Below, one piece after another: positions 4,825 through 6,162 of a stretch of DNA of 6,162 nucleotides. Numbering within the stretch: the first letter of the stretch is position 1; every line of letters starts with the position of its first letter. The stretch covers positions 1-6,162 of the forward strand of contig JABEUP010000230.1 of the NCBI GenBank assembly GCA_013044365.1, written 5' to 3'. The DNA is from Acidimicrobiaceae bacterium. Lineage in GTDB: Bacteria > Actinomycetota > Acidimicrobiia > Acidimicrobiales > Acidimicrobiaceae. The notes under the pieces were generated by a model that saw nothing but the letters and a program-made list of their open reading frames with translations, did not search any database and was not told where the DNA came from. The position numbers were made by a program, and so were the translations under genes.

Positions 4825-6162
4825 CAGCTGTGAGTGAAAAGGAAAACCCAATTGGGTTCGGACGTGTTCTTCGCAAAGAGGACGTCCGGTTTCTCCGGGG
4901 AAAGGGCAATTTTGTCGATGACATCAAGCTTCCCGGGATGCTGTTCGGAGCAATACTTAGGAGCCCTTATGCTCACGCCCGGATCGTGTCGATAGATACC
5001 TCGGCTGCAGAGGCGCACCCCAAGGTAAAAGCAGTAATAACTGGAAAGATACTGGAGACCCTAAATCTTGCATGGATCCCGTCTCTATCTCATGACGTGA
5101 TCGCAGTGTTAGCAACCGATAAAGTGCGCTATCAGGGTCAGGAGGTCGCATTTGTGGTTGCGGAAGACAAGTACTCCGCGAGAGATGCCCTTGAGCTCAT
5201 CTCCGTAGAGTACGAGGTTCTGCCTGCTGTTGTGGATGCAAAGAAGGCGATGGATCCTGGTGCGCCGGTCATCCGCGATGATATCCAGGGAAAAACTGAC
5301 AATTATATCTTCGATTGGGGATCGGGCGATAAAGAAGCGACAGACGCAGTGTTTGATAAAGCGGAGGTCGTCGTAAAGCAGGAGATGCTTTACCCGAGAG
5401 TGCATCCGGCGCCAATGGAAACCTGCGGGTCGATCGCTGATATGGATCCAATTTCGGGCAAGTTGACAATATGGTGCACCACCCAGGCCCCGCATGCGCA
5501 CCGAACCCTTTATGCGTTGGTGGCCGGACTGCCGGAGCACAAGCTTAGGGTTGTAAGCCCGGACATTGGAGGAGGATTTGGTAACAAGGTGGGCATTTAT
5601 CCCGGCTACGTACTTTCCGTGGTTGGATCGATCGTCACAGGCAAGCCTGTGAAATGGATGGAAGACCGCTCCGAAAACCTCATGAGCACTTCGTTCGCCC
5701 GTGATTACCACATGACAGGTGAGATTGCTTCAACCCGCGACGGGAAGATGCTTGGACTGAGAGTCCACGTCCTGGCGGACCATGGAGCCTTCAACAACAC
5801 TGCCCAGCCAACCAAGTTTCCTGCCGGCTTCTTTCACATTTTCAGCGGTTCGTATGATCTTGAAGCCGCTCACTGCGCGGTGACCGGTGTATATACCAAC
5901 AAGGCCCCCGGTGGAGTTGCATATGCCTGTTCTTTCCGGGTTACTGAAGCCGTATATCTGGTAGAGCGAATGGTTGACTGTTTGGCCCAGGAGCTCGGAA
6001 TGGATCCGGCAGAGCTGAGACTGAAAAACCTGCTTAAGCCGGAACAGTTCCCTTACATGTCACCCACCGGATGGGAATACGACTCTGGAAACTATCCGAG
6101 AGCCCTCGAACTCGCTATGGATATTGCCGGATACAAACAGCTCCGCCAAGAGCAGGCTGAAA
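4821..6162 (+). CDS. coxL: form I aerobic carbon monoxide dehydrogenase, large (molybdopterin, Mo/Cu) subunit CoxL, 3' end beyond window
   Basis: The catalytic subunit oxidises CO with water to CO2, releasing two electrons and two protons at a Mo-S-Cu centre with molybdopterin cytosine dinucleotide. The frame is open from ATG 4821 to the window end, giving 447 of roughly 790-810 residues. The form I loop AYACSFR places the copper-binding Cys at residue 370, equal to Cys388 of Oligotropha carboxidovorans. TQAPH (221-225) contains Gln222, matching its Gln240, and both are offset by 18. The cofactor motif GGGFGNK is at 250-256. Form II proteins would show AYRGAGR instead. About nine residues are absent relative to Oligotropha near 158-163, in a variable loop. 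The catalytic Glu (763 in Oligotropha) lies outside the window. The start overlaps coxS by ATGA with AGAGG (4809-4813) 7 bases upstream. Assembly genes such as coxDEFG are expected further on. Confidence 0.96.
   Translation, partial: MTAVSEKENPIGFGRVLRKEDVRFLRGKGNFVDDIKLPGMLFGAILRSPYAHARIVSIDTSAAEAHPKVKAVITGKILETLNLAWIPSLSHDVIAVLATDKVRYQGQEVAFVVAEDKYSARDALELISVEYEVLPAVVDAKKAMDPGAPVIRDDIQGKTDNYIFDWGSGDKEATDAVFDKAEVVVKQEMLYPRVHPAPMETCGSIADMDPISGKLTIWCTTQAPHAHRTLYALVAGLPEHKLRVVSPDIGGGFGNKVGIYPGYVLSVVGSIVTGKPVKWMEDRSENLMSTSFARDYHMTGEIASTRDGKMLGLRVHVLADHGAFNNTAQPTKFPAGFFHIFSGSYDLEAAHCAVTGVYTNKAPGGVAYACSFRVTEAVYLVERMVDCLAQELGMDPAELRLKNLLKPEQFPYMSPTGWEYDSGNYPRALELAMDIAGYKQLRQEQAE

Noticed and set aside
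5109..5711. 200-codon ORF on the - strand opposite coxL
   Set aside because: The + strand here encodes unmistakable CoxL including GGGFGNK; the reverse frame has no family features.
5919..5939. CoxL as a form II or xanthine-dehydrogenase-like large subunit
   Set aside because: The active-site loop is AYACSFR with the copper-binding Cys, not AYRGAGR, and residues track form I CoxL throughout.

Overview
The window looks like a chromosomal stretch of an aerobic bacterium with mid-range GC content, most likely an actinobacterium. All supported genes are on the + strand. The actinobacterial hint comes from the 3-hydroxyacyl-CoA dehydrogenase, which reads like mycobacterial FadB2, and from TAnnnT-type -10 elements. 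Acidimicrobiia with mid-range GC (Acidithrix or Ferrithrix type) would fit, but this is inference and was not tested by any search.

Layout. Positions 1-64 may hold the 3' end of an upstream reading frame, which overlaps by ATGA the start of a short SAM-dependent methyltransferase (61-756). That gene lacks the family's N-terminal region and has what looks like a 7-residue insertion in its SAM-binding loop, so it is either a degraded or a diverged copy. A 148-bp gap with a weak terminator-like hairpin and a palindromic, possibly leaderless, start region leads to a radical SAM/SPASM protein of the TIGR04053 type (905-2014). After a 188-bp gap with a doubtful 24-codon ORF comes a complete FadB2-type 3-hydroxyacyl-CoA dehydrogenase (2203-3066). 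A 373-bp intergenic region without a gene follows; it holds a terminator-like hairpin, several inverted repeats and a good promoter candidate.

From 3449 to the end lies coxM-coxS-coxL, the canonical operon for form I aerobic molybdenum-copper carbon monoxide dehydrogenase. The three genes overlap by 1 and 4 bases, so they are very probably translated from one mRNA. coxL carries the form I signature AYACSFR, with the copper-binding Cys at residue 370, and runs off the window with about 447 of roughly 790 residues visible.

How the genes work together. CoxL (Mo/Cu active site), CoxS (two [2Fe-2S] clusters) and CoxM (FAD) form the CO dehydrogenase that oxidises CO to CO2 and passes electrons to the respiratory chain. 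FadB2 belongs to fatty-acid or butanoyl-CoA metabolism, and the radical SAM protein has an unknown substrate. Nothing in the sequence ties these two to CO oxidation beyond proximity. No tRNA, rRNA, CRISPR array, insertion sequence or clear phage element was seen. The most useful new observations are the architecture of the cox upstream region, the possible leaderless start of the radical SAM gene, and the altered methyltransferase. I see no clearly undescribed multi-gene system.
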